Part shown: in pieces, positions 10,191 to 22,132 of the stretch
Position numbering within the stretch: position 1 is the first letter of the stretch
How the letters are laid out: the number at the start of each line of letters is the position of its first letter
Assembly: GCA_009760855.2 (NCBI GenBank)
Contig: WPIO01000168.1
Coordinates: 55,001-119,000 of the forward strand
From: Cristatella mucedo
Taxonomy: Eukaryota > Bryozoa > Phylactolaemata > Cristatellidae
DNA length: 64,000 bases
Direction: 5' to 3'
Notes under the pieces: model-generated
What the model was told of the DNA's origin: nothing
Seen by the model: the letters and a program-made list of their open reading frames with translations, nothing else
Databases searched by the model: none
Program-made: the position numbers and the translations under genes

Positions 10191-11130
10191 CGCGATCGAA
10201 TGCATGGTAGCGGCCTGAGCTGGCCCTGGGTCACCTGCGCAGCTTGATTGCTATGAGCAATATTGCTATGAGCAATTTATGAGCAAAAGCTATAGGCGCC
10301 TGGTTCTGGCCGCCGGACAAAGGATGTGGCGACCCACAGGGACGAGGAAGCTGGGCTGCGGTGTCGGTACCGCATTGCAAAGACCGTGCCTCGATTATTC
10401 TAGGCTTGCATATTCGAATCCATCGCTAGAGTCGAGAGACTTTGATATACCATCGAATGGTCGCAAAAGCAACCGGAAATGTAGCGAGGTCGGAAGTGAC
10501 AGTAGGAGAGCAAGGAGTCAGCTAGCAACATGATGCCGAGCCCAGAGTCGAGGGTCAGCAGAGGTATCATTATTGAACATTTCAAAGCATTTCGGAGCCG
10601 TTGACAACTCACTCGAGTCAATGGGCTAAGTGGCCAGTGCTGCTGTACTGAAGTGTATAGCCCTCGTTACCAGCTCAGAGGGGTACCTATAGTAGCAAAT
10701 GTCGAGAGTGGTGTCTTTTGAGGACAGGTTTCAGCGCTCTGCCAGTAGCCCAATTCTAGCTTTAGGGTAAGCTGCACGAATTGGACGACCCAGGTTCGAG
10801 CGTGTTCTAATATACTTGCAGGCCATCCTTTGTTGATGACTGAAATCTGGTTGGGAGGTGAGGTGGTCAATGGTCTTCCGGAGCTGTATACATGACGTGA
10901 TTGAGTCAGCTGACCTTTACTTTAAGTTTTCTTTACTTAAATATTGAAAACTAAAATACGTTGCATGCCGTCTGCTGCAGGTACAGTAAGTCTCTCCTCT
11001 CTTCGTGTGTCTGCTGTGTAATACACGGCTCTTGCTTTACGTCGGCTCTTGCTTTACGGCAGCTCTGGCCATGGGCTGCCGGAGCTGCTTAATTCGTCCT
11101 GAAGCAATGGCTTCAAAATAGCGAAAGCGG
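10191..11130. other. Region upstream of LRRC46 homologue; no exon supported
   Basis: Contains a short tandem duplication of 'cggctcttgcttta' near 11028-11062 and a duplicated 'tgctatgagcaat' near 10250-10278. The promoter and 5' UTR of the LRRC46-like gene should lie in or upstream of this stretch, but no TATA box or clear upstream exon was identified. Confidence 0.35.
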
Positions 11131-11293
11131 TAGTGGCGTTAGTTTGAGACCAGCCTGGCAGTCGTGCTGCCTGTACGTTAACGCTACGCGAACACACACA
11201 AGTGCTGCTGCTGCCGCCGCTGCTGCTGCTGCATCGCCGGGGCACTTGAATATGCTGCCGCCCACTGCTGCCTTGCCCCAGCTGTTGCCTTGC

Positions 11294-11482
11294 ATGCACG
11301 AAAGTCGATGCATGAAAGTCGCTTGCACTCGAAAGTCGCTTACGGCTGCAAATGCTTTTGTTCGCGGCAGAGCCAGGGCTGTCGGCGAGCTGACGCACGT
11401 CCGACTCGACCGCGAGAACATTGGAGAGCTCGATGGTTTGGAGGTGCTTGGTGCCAGCGTCAGGTGCCTCTACCTGCAGCAC
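11294..11482 (+). CDS. LRRC46: LRRC46 homologue exon 1 (5' limit uncertain)
   Basis: Encodes the first LRR, ending CLYLQH, in phase 0 before donor CAC|gtaagc. In-frame ATGs lie at 11144, 11294 and 11312. The 11144 start would add a poly-Ala tract from a GCT/GCC run at about 11203-11233. The family N-terminus begins about 30-60 residues before GELTHVRL, which favours 11294 or 11312. An acceptor-like 'ttttgttcgcggcag' at about 11356-11370 leaves open a further upstream exon. Confidence 0.7.
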
Positions 11483-14400
11483 GTAAGCACATTCGTTCCT
11501 GTCCCTTGATCCCGATAACCTTTGGTCCAGTTGATTAAGGATAATAATAATAGGGAAACATTCTTATAGCACCGAAAGAGAACTAGATCGGTTTTTCTAG
11601 ACACTTCTCATGTGCTAGAAAGAAAACCCAGCGGCTGTGCTGTACTAACAGTTAACGTCAGCTGCTTTTTTTGTACGATGGCGTTTCCCTTTGCAGCAAA
11701 TGCAAAGCGCCTAGAAAGAGATGTAGTTCCCTGAGGGCACTTTATCAAGTGCATGATAATAATAATTATTATGGCGCTAGCACCTTATTTTTGATGCAAC
11801 GAAGTCTGCACTTGCTGCTTGCGATTCTGACCCTCAGCACTGCTGCATGGTGAAGCTGTCCTTGGCAGCATATTTATCTGGAATGTTGGTCGCACGTGTA
11901 TCCAAAAAATTAGCTCATTCTCTGTGTGCTGAAGCAGCACATGGCTTAAGGCCCAGATTTCACCAAAAACTGCCTTGGGCGTACGTCGTATTCCATAAAT
12001 GTTGACCTGCTTACAATCGCATCAGCCAAGTACGTTTGAACCCCAGGCATGTTCGCAAAGTGGCGCAAAATATTTCACGGAAATGCCTCGGGAGCCGACG
12101 AAGCAAAACCGATTTGCAGTGCTTGAAAGCATCCAAATGGCGATGCAATCGTCGTTAGAAGACTGCCGGCCATATTGAGGGCCACATGCATGAAGCCAGC
12201 ATACCGAATCCAGCGTGCCGACATAAGTTGGCGCCAGCTAAGCTTGCAGCGATTTCCTCAGCGAGCTTCTGGAGCTGATAATGGACACCGTGTGCTCTGT
12301 TGCATTGTTTAGGAATAATAATAATAATAATAATAATAATGCACTTGATAAAGCGCCCTCAGAGAACTCAATCTTTCTCTAGGCGATTACATTTGCTGCA
12401 AAGGGAAATGCAATTTAATGGTGAGTAATATCATGCTTGATAAACGAACAAAATGGATAACACGGTTTGGTAGTGACATGCACAGGGTCAGCATGCAAAT
12501 GTGGTTAGTGGCAGCATGCACAGTGTCAGCATGCATAAGCACATGAAGCTCGGGGAATCGAAGGGACGAATCACAGGGACCCACTAAATGCTGTCCTAAA
12601 TAGGTGTGTTTTTAAGTTATTTTTAAATGTGGTCAGGTCAGGGGATGTTCTGACGCAGGTCGGGAGGGAGTTCCAGGCTTTGGGAGCATACGAGCTAAAT
12701 GCACGGTCTCCAAAAGATTTGAGGTTTGTACGGGGTATTTGCAGACTGTTGGATTCCGAAAAGTGGGCGGTACAATGCTTGGCCTGATGGGGGAGTAGAT
12801 CTGAGAGATAGGTGGGAGCCAAAGAATGAAGTGACCTTGTACCTAGTATCCTTCTTGGTCAGTACACATGCTCTCAGCTTGTCTGAGCGAGGCTCTGTGA
12901 CTGGTACGATTGTCGGGCTGGTGGATTCTGAGGCATCAGTAACTTTTTCAACACGTTTCACGTCCTTCACCAGGGCATGCAAGGGTTGTTCTCAAGCGGA
13001 TCCCGATACTTGATGGGATGCGAAGCCTGGATAACCTACTGAGAAATCGAGTGCAGCATGATTTTGTATGTTCCGGCCAGGCTTGCCAACCGATTGCAAA
13101 CATCTTACAGTTCATGCCTTTCGTTGACAATGATATTGTGTAGAGTAGCAATTAACAGGTTTTGGAGCTTGATTATTTTAATTCTTTGAGGTTAGTGAAG
13201 CCTTGCAGGGCTGGAAAATCTTCACTTACGACAGTGAATTTCAGGGACTGGAGTCGTTCTATGAGCAGAACGTGAACTTGACCGCTTACTGACAGAGGTG
13301 TAACATTATAGGCGTTTTACCATTGTTCTTTTTTGAGCATTACCGACTAAGCAGCTGAAATGTTAGTTGGAAATGGCTTCGGTATCAACTCGCACTTTCA
13401 AGTCACGGCTAAGGACATTAAGATTAGCATCCCAAGTCGTCGTGGCTGGGTTTGTCGCACATGTAAAGCAAAAGGGGAAATTTCATAGTTAGTATTTAGC
13501 GTTTAGTATTTAATGGCAACGAGCAAGGTGGAGGCTGGGCACCTACACGGTTCACATGTGTACCGCGATAACTACGTAAGCTCGATCCGCTTCGTGGCCT
13601 CTTGACTTGTAACGGTATTCAAAATTCTGGGGTCATGTCGAGTATAGTTATGGACGAGCTTCGACCAGCAATGAACTTAAAACTTAAGTGGCTTAGGCTG
13701 TGAGCCATTATTTCCCGAGACCGGCCAAAGCTCCGGTTAAGATGGAGTCAGCTCGATCTCTGACAGGAGCTTTTCTCTTACGTTGTCCAGATGAATATTG
13801 ATCACACTATGATCGCTCAGAACTTAATGCCAGTCCTCAGCTTGAATATTGCATGACTCAATGAAACTGAGTAAACCCATTAATATGAGTCACACGGTTC
13901 TGAGTTGTGTTGTCGGCGCAAAGGACTCAATCCTTAAAAAAAGGAAATGTGCAACAAATCTCTGCAGCACTTTTCTAAGTCGTCTCAATGTCCTACTCCT
14001 TTTGAAAGTCTTGTTTATCTCATTTGCGTCTCGACCCATGGCCGTTTGTAGCACGACCACGGTAATAATAAGAATAATAATACACTTGATAACACCCTTA
14101 GAGAACTCAATCTTTTTCTATGTGCTTTACGTATGCTGCAAAGGAAGCATGATTGAATGGTTAGTAGCAGCAGGCTCAATAAACAACAATAATCACTAGG
14201 TTAGGGGTGACATGCGCAGGTTCAGCATGCAAGCTTGGTTAGTGGCAGCATGTACAGTGTCAGCACACATAAGCACATAAATGTCTACTCACAGGGATCC
14301 ACTAAAAGTTGTGATAAATAGGTGCATTTGTAGTTTCTTTTTAAATGTGGTCAAGTTAGGGGATGTCGAGACACAAGTCGGGAATGAGTTCTAAGCTTTG

Positions 14401-17400
14401 GGAGCATGCGAACTAACGGCACGGTCCCCAAAGGATTTGAGGTTTGTACGAGGTGTACGTAAACAGTTAGATTTCGAAAAGCGAGTGGCATGGTGTTTAG
14501 CCTGGTGGAGCAGATGATCTGACAGGTAGGCTGGAGACAATGAATGAAGGGACCTGAAAGTGGGCGAATAAATCTTGAAGTCGATGAGTTGCTTGACTGG
14601 CAGCCAGTGCAGGTCGGCGAGAAGTGGTGTGATGTGGCAACTGCGATGCTCACAACAGACAAGCCTAGCTGCAGAGATTTGCACCAGCTGTATGCACCTG
14701 ATTGCACATGCTGGTAGACCAGCAAGCAGTGAGTTAAAGATGTAAAAACGGATGTCACAAATGCATGGACCAACTTAGATGTGGTATCTCTGTCTAAATA
14801 ATCCCAAATTTTAGCAATGTTATGTAGCTGAATGTAGGCTGACTCGATTGTAGAGCTGTGGTCGTCTAACGACATGTCACTTTTGAATATGAAACCTAGA
14901 TTTCGTGCAGATTCAACCGGAGATAAGCTTGCAGAGCCGATTGTGAGCGTTAGCCTTTATAATTTCTGATTCACACTTGGTTTGCCCACAAGTACTAAGT
15001 TGGTTTTATTATCATTCAATTGAAGAAAATTAGCTGCCATCCATGTGAGGATGTCATCAATGTATGGAGCAAGGGAGTTGAGAGAATTCGACATACTCGA
15101 GGTCTGGGAGGGATCAAAGCAAAAGTACAACCGAGTGTCATCCGCATAGAAGTGAAAGCCTGGATTGTGCTCTGCAATTACATCGGCAAGAGGAAGAGTA
15201 TACACCGTGAAAAGATTAGGTCGCGTGCTAAGTCTTGCCTGAGTCTTGGCCGAATAAGTACAACCGTGTTTGGGTGTTGAGTCTTGATCAAGTCTTCCCT
15301 AAATCGTGGACTGCTCCAGTCGTATTGTTGACGTAGATGCCGAAGATTCGAGTAGGTAGGAAGCAAGTAGGAAGTTAGACTCACCGTGTAAATTAAGTTT
15401 AAGGTAGCAAGAGCCACGGACTCCATCGTGATGACTCGTATATTTACAGCGGGCCGTGCATCTGCATTTTATCATATGGATTAACTACACCTTGCTCAGT
15501 CTTCTAGGCTCACTACACAGCACACTACCACTACCCATCACCCCCCCCCCGTGCTGCCCACGTGCTGTCATCCGTTGCATCCCTGCTGGCCCCTGGATCT
15601 AGCTCCGCAGGACTGGCTTGTTTGACTCCTATAGAAATTGGTTGATAATTAATAATGATGAATTTTCTATCATCTTCAAATCGTATTAAAAATTTCTTAT
15701 TATGATTATTACATTATAATCCACTAGTGATGATATGCTTTGTAGCACCGCAATAGGCCTAAATATTTTTTTCGGCACTTTAAAAACATTGCAAATGAAT
15801 GGCGTTTATTGGTCAACATAGACAGTGGTCAGCACACACACAAGTAACACCCAAATCAAGTACATACTTTTATAGAACAGGTAAGGTTTTTGTTTTACCA
15901 AATGTTATCAAATCAGGGGTATGTCGTGACGACAGTCGGAGGTGAGTTCCAGGCTTTGGGAGTATACAAATAAAGGCACGGTCTCCAAAAGATTCGAGGT
16001 GTAGATAAACGGGTTATTTCCGAAAAGCAGGTCGTATGACGCTTAGCTTGGTGGGGGAATAGATCTGTTAAGGAGACTTGAGCCAAAGAATGGAGGGACC
16101 TAAAAGTGAGCGGCAAAACTTTGAAGTCGATGAGAGATGCTTGATGCCTAGGATTCAGCGAGTGGGACATTCACGACAGTCGAGCGAGTCTTAATGGTTT
16201 GGCACCAACTACAAGCCCATTAGTGCACAGCCCGGAAGAACAGACATTGTCGAGTTACTAAATTCGAGACCGGATGTCAGAAATGAGTGTGGTAGTTTGG
16301 ATTCGGGAACTCTGTATTCGCAGGCCAAAATTTTACAGTCTAATCTATATGCCTCAGGAGGAGAGAAGTGAATTTATGGCCTAGGGCTAGTATTCCTCTT
16401 ACATATGGAAGTGAACTTTAAGATTGCATTAATACCACATTGTGAAGAGGGATATCGAGAAACTTCATGGAACGTAGAAAAAGGAATCCAATTGGGATCT
16501 TTACTTTTGTTGATAGACTCCTTTATCTGATCAATACGGCCGACAAACTCCAGAACAAGATCCATTAGATTGCCACAAGGATGTTTAGGCTGACCGTGCG
16601 GAGACCTTGGAGTGGTTAAGGAGGTGCTTGAATGTGGACATTAGCATTTTTCGATTTGGCACTTTCATTTAGCAATATTTTTGTAGAAGCTCGATCTTGG
16701 CCTTACCGATGATAGAGTGACACAGTCAACACTATTCTGCTATTACTATTTATTTTACTAGTCGGTAGAGGGGGCAGTACGGCCTAGCGGTATCACTGGC
16801 TGGGACTGGGCAAGGCTGGGCAGTACTGCGAATGGGGCTTGTGCTGCATGGGGGGCAGTGCTGAGCAGGGGCAGTCCTGCAATGGCAACATTGTATTCTA
16901 GCTATGAAATACCAACAATGTGTGTTTCGATGCTTTCATAGCAATTAGAGCATAAGAAATTCATGAAAGGATTAGTGGTCAGTGGTCAACAATCTGATGT
17001 CCTATGGTTCAGTAACTCACAATATATGTTAGTGCAAATAAAAGAAATTCGATTTTCTGTGGGTAGCAAATCGTAATCATATAGATAATGTAAACTTGGT
17101 GAACATCTCAACTCACTCTTATCCACACGGAACGAGTTAAATTGTGCTTCGAACTGTTCAGCGACTAGGTTTATCTCATCACTGCTAGTTGACAGTTTGA
17201 TGGGTTCATTAAATTTCAGAACCACATCCGAGCTATAGAGAATTTGGAGTTTCTTGCCAATCTACGCTTCCTGGCACTGCAGCACAACAGTATTCGTCGA
17301 ATTGAGAACCTCAGCTGCCTCTGCTTGCTGGGCCTCTTGGATATCTCGCATAACCTGATCGAGGAATATGATTTGGGTAAGTGCTCCGCTTGCCTCTCCG

Positions 17401-20400
17401 TAGTGATCTATGAACTAATCATCGTTGAAAACTGCGACTGTCTTGTTATTAAAAAGAATAATACATTTGTATAGCCCCTCACAGAACGTAACCTATTTCT
17501 AGGAATGCTGCTGCGAATATACATGCCGCAAAGAAAGCATGACCATATGGTTAGTGGTAGCATGTGCGATGTCAGCCTGCATAATAATATAAAATATATA
17601 ATTCATTTGTATAGCGCCCCAAGAGAACTTAATCTCCATTCAGGCGCTTCACATATGCCTCTGGGCTCGAGCCCACGACCTCAGCCAGGCCTCGATCGGG
17701 GCAAGCACCTTAACCGCTGGACCAAACCAGCTCAGCGTATAATATGATTGGTGGTAACTTGCAAGTGTCATCATGAAAATATGGTTTGTGGTAACATGCG
17801 CAGTGTCATCACGCGTAGCACACAAAGGACAGAGGCTGTGAGAAACAGATGGGTTTTTAGCATCTTGTTAAGTGTCTTCAATTCATGAGATATCGGGACG
17901 TCAGTCAGGATTGAGTTCCAGGCTTTGGGAGCACACACCATCTGAGTCAAACTTGGTTTTCTCATAACGAATAAGTTGGTTTTATCATAATTAAATTTGA
18001 GAATTGTTTCTGCCATCCATGTGCAGAGATCGTCAATACATGCAGCTTGGGAGTTATGAGAATTCGACTGAGCTGGAGAGCTGGAAAAGGCCAAAGCTTA
18101 GGTACAGCTGTATGTCGTCGGCATAGACGTGAAAGCCGTGAAGATCGTGCTTGAATGTGGACGCTAGGCTGGTTTTCAAATACCAGAGGTTTGACCAGGT
18201 GTCTCCTTTACTGAAAGAGCTAGGATGGCTGCCGGTTGATCAATTGGTAAAGAGCAAAGTTCTTACGCTGACCCACAAGGCCTGCCACGGTTTGGCTCCT
18301 CCTTATCTAGTTAAACTGCTGCACCAATTTCAGCTTCCTCGTTCCTTCAGCACCTATATGGACAATAAATTAGCTGTTTTCTTTACCGTTCCTCTTCTTA
18401 AAGGCCGTTGGTGACAGAAGCTTTTGCTCTGCACATCCTAAACTGTAGAACTCACTCCTATGATTCTTACGAAACGGAAGCTAATTTCCTGCTGCCAACT
18501 ATGGCACATCTTGTCCATTGAGCTGTTACTTCCATTTTATTACCTTGGCTAATCTCCTGACTCTGCTATGCTTCCCTCTTTCTCTTTGTTGGGTGAGATG
18601 AAGTCTGTTGGCTACCGAATGCATACCGAAAGCCGCTTAGGTTGTGAGTGAGCTATATGAAACTTTCTTGCTTAACACCCACATAGTCTTTGTGGAGTTA
18701 CAGACGGAGATAACAAAATGCAAAGCTGTGATCATGCGAAAATACCAGTGAACAACGCTGCATGTGCCGGTTAGTCTTTCGGAGACCAGGTAGTTTGATC
18801 TGCATCTCCCCCTGTATTGGTTACAATAACATACTCTAATCGGCAGCTATGCTAGCTAGCACATGCTCGAAGCTGCAGACATACATGATGACGAGTACAA
18901 GTGCTGCAGTGACTGCCTGATCAACCGACAAGGCACCAACTTTTTGAAAGTCTGGCAGATAAAGCCAGGGTGGCATGAAAATGTCCCATTTTTGTTGTAA
19001 TGTTTAGTTTTTGCCTGGCTGACAAATTATAATTCTTTTTTGGTTGGTTTTTGGATATGCACATTTTAGTTTGCTTGCACGATTTATAATTTCGTTTTAT
19101 TAGATTACTTGGCATATATATATATATATATACATCTGTAACTGCTCACACCCACGGAGACTCTGTGGATGTTAAGCAGGATAGTTTTGTGTAGCTCGCT
19201 CACAGCCTAAGCGGCTTTCGGTACGCATTCGGTAGCAAACAGACTTCATCTCACCCAACAAAGAGAAAGAGGGAAGCATAGCAGAGTCAGGTGAGCAGTT
19301 GAGGCAGTGAGTAGCATGGAAATAGCAGCTCTGGACGGCTGCAATAGATTTGCCATTGTCGGTAGAAGGCGAGTAGTTGTTGCTGGGGAAGACTTGCAGA
19401 AGTGAATTCTACAGTCTCTGACCTGCCGAGCAAAAGCTTTTACCGCCAACGGTCTTTAAGCAGAGTAATGGAAAAGAAAACTTACTGTTCATTCAGGACC
19501 TGAGGGCCCAAGGAGGCTGAAACTGCTGCTGCAGCAGTTCAGCCAGGTATCAAGCAGCCGAGCCATAGCAGACCTTTGTCAGTGTAAGAACTTTGCTCTA
19601 TATCCATTGATCGACCGTAGCCATGCAAGCTCTTACAGCAGAGGAGACACGTGGTCAAGCCTCTTTGATTTGTAAACTGGCCTTGCAGTCGAATTTATCG
19701 CAAGCTATAGTGTTCTAGTTTCCTTTTTGGTAGCCCAGCCAAAAGGGTAGTACAATGATCTAATCGAGACAGAACTAAGGAGCTAGTCAAATTCTTTGGA
19801 GGCACCGTGGAAGGCAGCTCCTTATCTTAATAATAAAATAATAATAATAATGCACTTGATAAAGCACCTTCAGATAACTCAATCTCTTCCTAGGCGCTTT
19901 ACATTTACTGCAAAGGAAACGCGATTGAATGGTGAGTAATATCATGCTTGATTCACAACATGAACAACGTGCTTAGGGATGATATGTACAGGGTAAGCAT
20001 GCAAAAGTGGTTAGTGGCAGCATGCATAAGCACATGAAGGGCAAGTCACAGGGACCCACTAAATGCTGTTCTAAATAGGTGTGTTTTTAAATCTGGTCAA
20101 GTCAGGGACGTTCTGATGCAAGTCGGGATGGAATTCCAGGCTTTGGGAGCATACGAACTAAATGCACGATCTCCAAAGGATTTGAGGTTTATACGAGGTA
20201 GTGGTAAACTGTTGGATTCCGAAAAGCGAGTGGTACGATGCTTTGCCTGGTGGGGGAGTAGATCTGAAAGATAAGCTGGAGCCAAAGAATGAAGTGACCT
20301 AAAAGTGAGCGACAAAACTTTGAAGTCGATCCGTTGCTTGACTGGTAGCCAGTGCAAGCATCTTAGATAGGGATCAGACGGGAAGGCTAGCTTCGAAGCA

Positions 20401-21949
20401 GTCTTTTAACAAAGCTTTCAAAATTTAGGCAGCTGTCAAAGACAATACCTACATTCCAAGCACACTGTGATGGTCGCACAGCACCGCCACCTATTAGAAG
20501 AGCAAACCGTTCTCGTCCAGCCTCACACTTGAATTTTCCTATGAGCAGCAGTTCCGTTAAATCGTCGTTTAGTATAAGGTGATTTTCGGACGTCCGTGAT
20601 CGATTGTCTTTAAGGCAAGCATTCAGTGTATTAGTCGCTGCTGCCGATTCAGACGGCCTAAACGAGAAATTTTTAGAGTATTGCCAGCAGAAAAGTGGTA
20701 GCCACTTTCGTTGGCCTGAATCTTTTTTCCCAGAGGTTGAGTATAAAAGGAGAACGGCAAAGAACTGAGGGCAGACCCGTGAGGGATTCCACAGGCGACA
20801 GGTCTGGTACGATTTAGACCATGCCAGTGCCTTGTCTGTCAGACCGATTGCTGTTTTCTATCATTCAAGTAGGATATCGTGATTGATGGTGTCGGAGGTA
20901 GCTGATAGATCAAGCAGTACTAGGGCACTGACATTTCTGACACTGACATTACACTGCCATTGTTGTTGCATAGGATGTCATTTTTTACATGGAGGAGAGC
21001 AGTTTCAGTGGATTGCTGCCGATTGAACCCCGATTGAAACTTCTGCATCATCAACCGAAGGCGAAATCCAAGGCAGCTCGTTGGCAGTCCTGAGAGTATC
21101 CAAAGTCTTCGAGCCAGTATTGTATGCTCGCTAGGCCTCTCTGCGAGTGCTGCAGGAGATCGATGCTGCTTGCCAGTCAGAATACCCACCCGTCACTGGC
21201 TGGAAGCAGCTGAACGCATATGCCTGCCAGATTTCGGGTTAATTTTTAAACTTTGCAATTGGCCGGATGTGGTAGGCATGGATGCTAGGTCTCACGTCGT
21301 GATCTTAAATGATCCGTTGAGGGGAACTACTTCGGTGGCCTTCAGCTGGCGAGCAAGACAAAAAACCGTACATCCCAATGGCCGATCTGTTTGATGTGAA
21401 CGTACCACAGCACACTCTAATGAATGGACTCTGCTATTTGGGGATTGGTTCGAGCCACGAAGTAAATCAGTGTCGTCCTGTATGTCACTTCCACTACTTT
21501 GACCGGTTTGACAGGTAGACACCATCAAACGATGTTTACACAATCCAATGTTGTAAACATCATCAAACGATTTATATACCATCAACAAATAAAATATAGA
21601 GACACAAGACCGATGAAATTGCATTTTAATGCAGGAGTGAGCTTGTTAGCAGAAAGCCATGCCAATAGCCACTATGCAATCTGCAGGCAGCTCTTACTCT
21701 GACAGCAATACTGCTCCTCGCTGCGTTTGTTCTGTCGGTGCACAACCAATGGAGTTGTGGTTTTTCGTAGCCGATTTTCTTGTGCAGATATCTGTTGCTG
21801 TTGAATAACCTTTGGATGTTTGTCTTACAGAAGCGTTTCCCAAATCACTGGTCGTACTGAACCTCCAGGGGAATCCTTGCACTTCCTTGACAAGTCACAG
21901 GTATGTAGAGAGAGAGGGGAGAGAATAAAAAGCATGGAGAGAAGAGAGG

Positions 21950-21997
<48 letters not shown>

Positions 21998-22047
21998 GAG
22001 AGTGAGTGTGTGGAGTGAATGAGTGAGTGAGTGAGAGACAGACAGAT

Positions 22048-22132
<85 letters not shown>

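Noticed and set aside
11144-11509. Full 121-codon frame with poly-Ala as exon 1
   Set aside because: The upstream part is a GCT/GCC microsatellite and the conserved LRRC46 region starts later; the frame end past 11482 runs through the splice donor.
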